NCBI GenBank assembly: GCA_900318245.1
Contig: ONJT01000020.1
Coordinates: 1-33,167 of the forward strand
DNA from: an uncultured Bacteroidales bacterium
GTDB taxonomy: Bacteria; Bacteroidota; Bacteroidia; Bacteroidales; Paludibacteraceae
Reading direction: 5' to 3'
Length of the DNA stretch: 33,167 nucleotides
Shown here piece after piece: positions 32,978-33,167 of this stretch. The notes beneath the pieces are model-generated. The model did not search any database, was not told where the DNA came from, and worked only from the letters and a program-made list of their open reading frames with translations. The position numbers and the translations under genes are program-made. Numbering within the stretch: position 1 is the first letter of the stretch; every line of letters starts with the position of its first letter.

Positions 32978-33167
32978 ATGGAAACATTAAGTATTCCTTC
33001 TGAGAAAAAACATTTTGACTTAACAACGCCAGCCGGAAAAAGTACAGCCCTTGGTTTCATCGTGGGAGCTGGTGGTGTAATTCTAATTACCGGCCTTAGT
33101 ATTTGGTTAAACAAACATCTAAAACTCACTAAAGAGTCGAGTAAGACAATAACGGATATTATTGCAG
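32978..33167 (+). CDS. Small-N-terminus membrane protein, 5' end only
   Basis: The ATG at 32978 opens a frame that runs off the window after 63 codons. It begins METLSIPSEKKHFDL, then a membrane helix (about residues 24-45, ALGFIVGAGGVILITGLSIW) and a basic, helical stretch KHLKLTKESSKTITD. It is not recognisable from this part. Just before it is the direct repeat AACTATAAACAA at 32951-32962 and 32967-32977 (second copy shortened). No clear promoter was found in the 46 bp after the terminator at 32903-32931. Confidence 0.7.
   Translation, partial: METLSIPSEKKHFDLTTPAGKSTALGFIVGAGGVILITGLSIWLNKHLKLTKESSKTITDIIA

Overview
The window is chromosomal DNA of a member of Bacteroidales (phylum Bacteroidota), probably an uncultured gut-type lineage. 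The evidence is eight promoters or promoter-like sites of the Bacteroidota type (TTG or TTTG, then exactly 20 bp, then TAnnTTTG or a close variant), secreted proteins with a C-terminal tail of the kind seen on Bacteroidales exported proteins, the family repertoire (DUF4954, DUF5715, paired OmpH/Skp chaperones, a Bacteroidota-type ParE) and the near absence of Shine-Dalgarno sequences. No tRNA, rRNA, CRISPR array, insertion sequence or prophage was seen. Apart from the two ends it is a dense housekeeping region.

Layout. (1) 1-1444: the 3' end of a secreted protein, a 229-bp spacer with a four-copy 11-bp tandem repeat, and a GNAT acetyltransferase with an unrecognised N-terminal domain. (2) 1477-15421: a strong promoter and a 16-bp leader hairpin precede thirteen tightly packed genes: dnaN, a DUF4954 beta-helix protein, rnz, radA, an outer-membrane protein, uppS, bamA, two skp-like genes, a 41-aa ORF, an MFS transporter, a short murF and a membrane-anchored coiled-coil protein. 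Junctions range from a 35-nt overlap to an 18-nt gap, so this looks like one operon for replication, repair and envelope assembly. Its likely terminator lies inside the convergent gene. (3) 15424-17115 minus: a secreted beta-propeller-like protein. (4) 17274-19821: rplS with a folded leader, then uvrB. (5) 19850-27924: pullulanase (minus) divergent from yhcH-like, glgB, a TlpA-like lipoprotein, nagB, cysS and a DUF5715 lipoprotein; this part is centred on glycogen and sugar metabolism. (6) 27937-31483 minus: cca, parE and a 60-aa Cys-rich membrane protein. (7) 31484-33167: an intergenic region rich in dyads and hairpins, a zeta-type kinase with an overlapping 50-aa partner (probable toxin-antitoxin pair), a long rod-shaped RNA candidate with its own terminator, and the start of a membrane-protein gene.

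The most unusual signals are: two identical 33-bp in-frame insertions in the cca gene; inverted repeats that include the -7 promoter box and whose variable bases change in step on both arms; the dnaN leader hairpin; the folded RNA candidate at 32708-32931; the structured island at 31619-31726; and the reduced MurF. All functions are read from sequence patterns; no database search or folding program was run.
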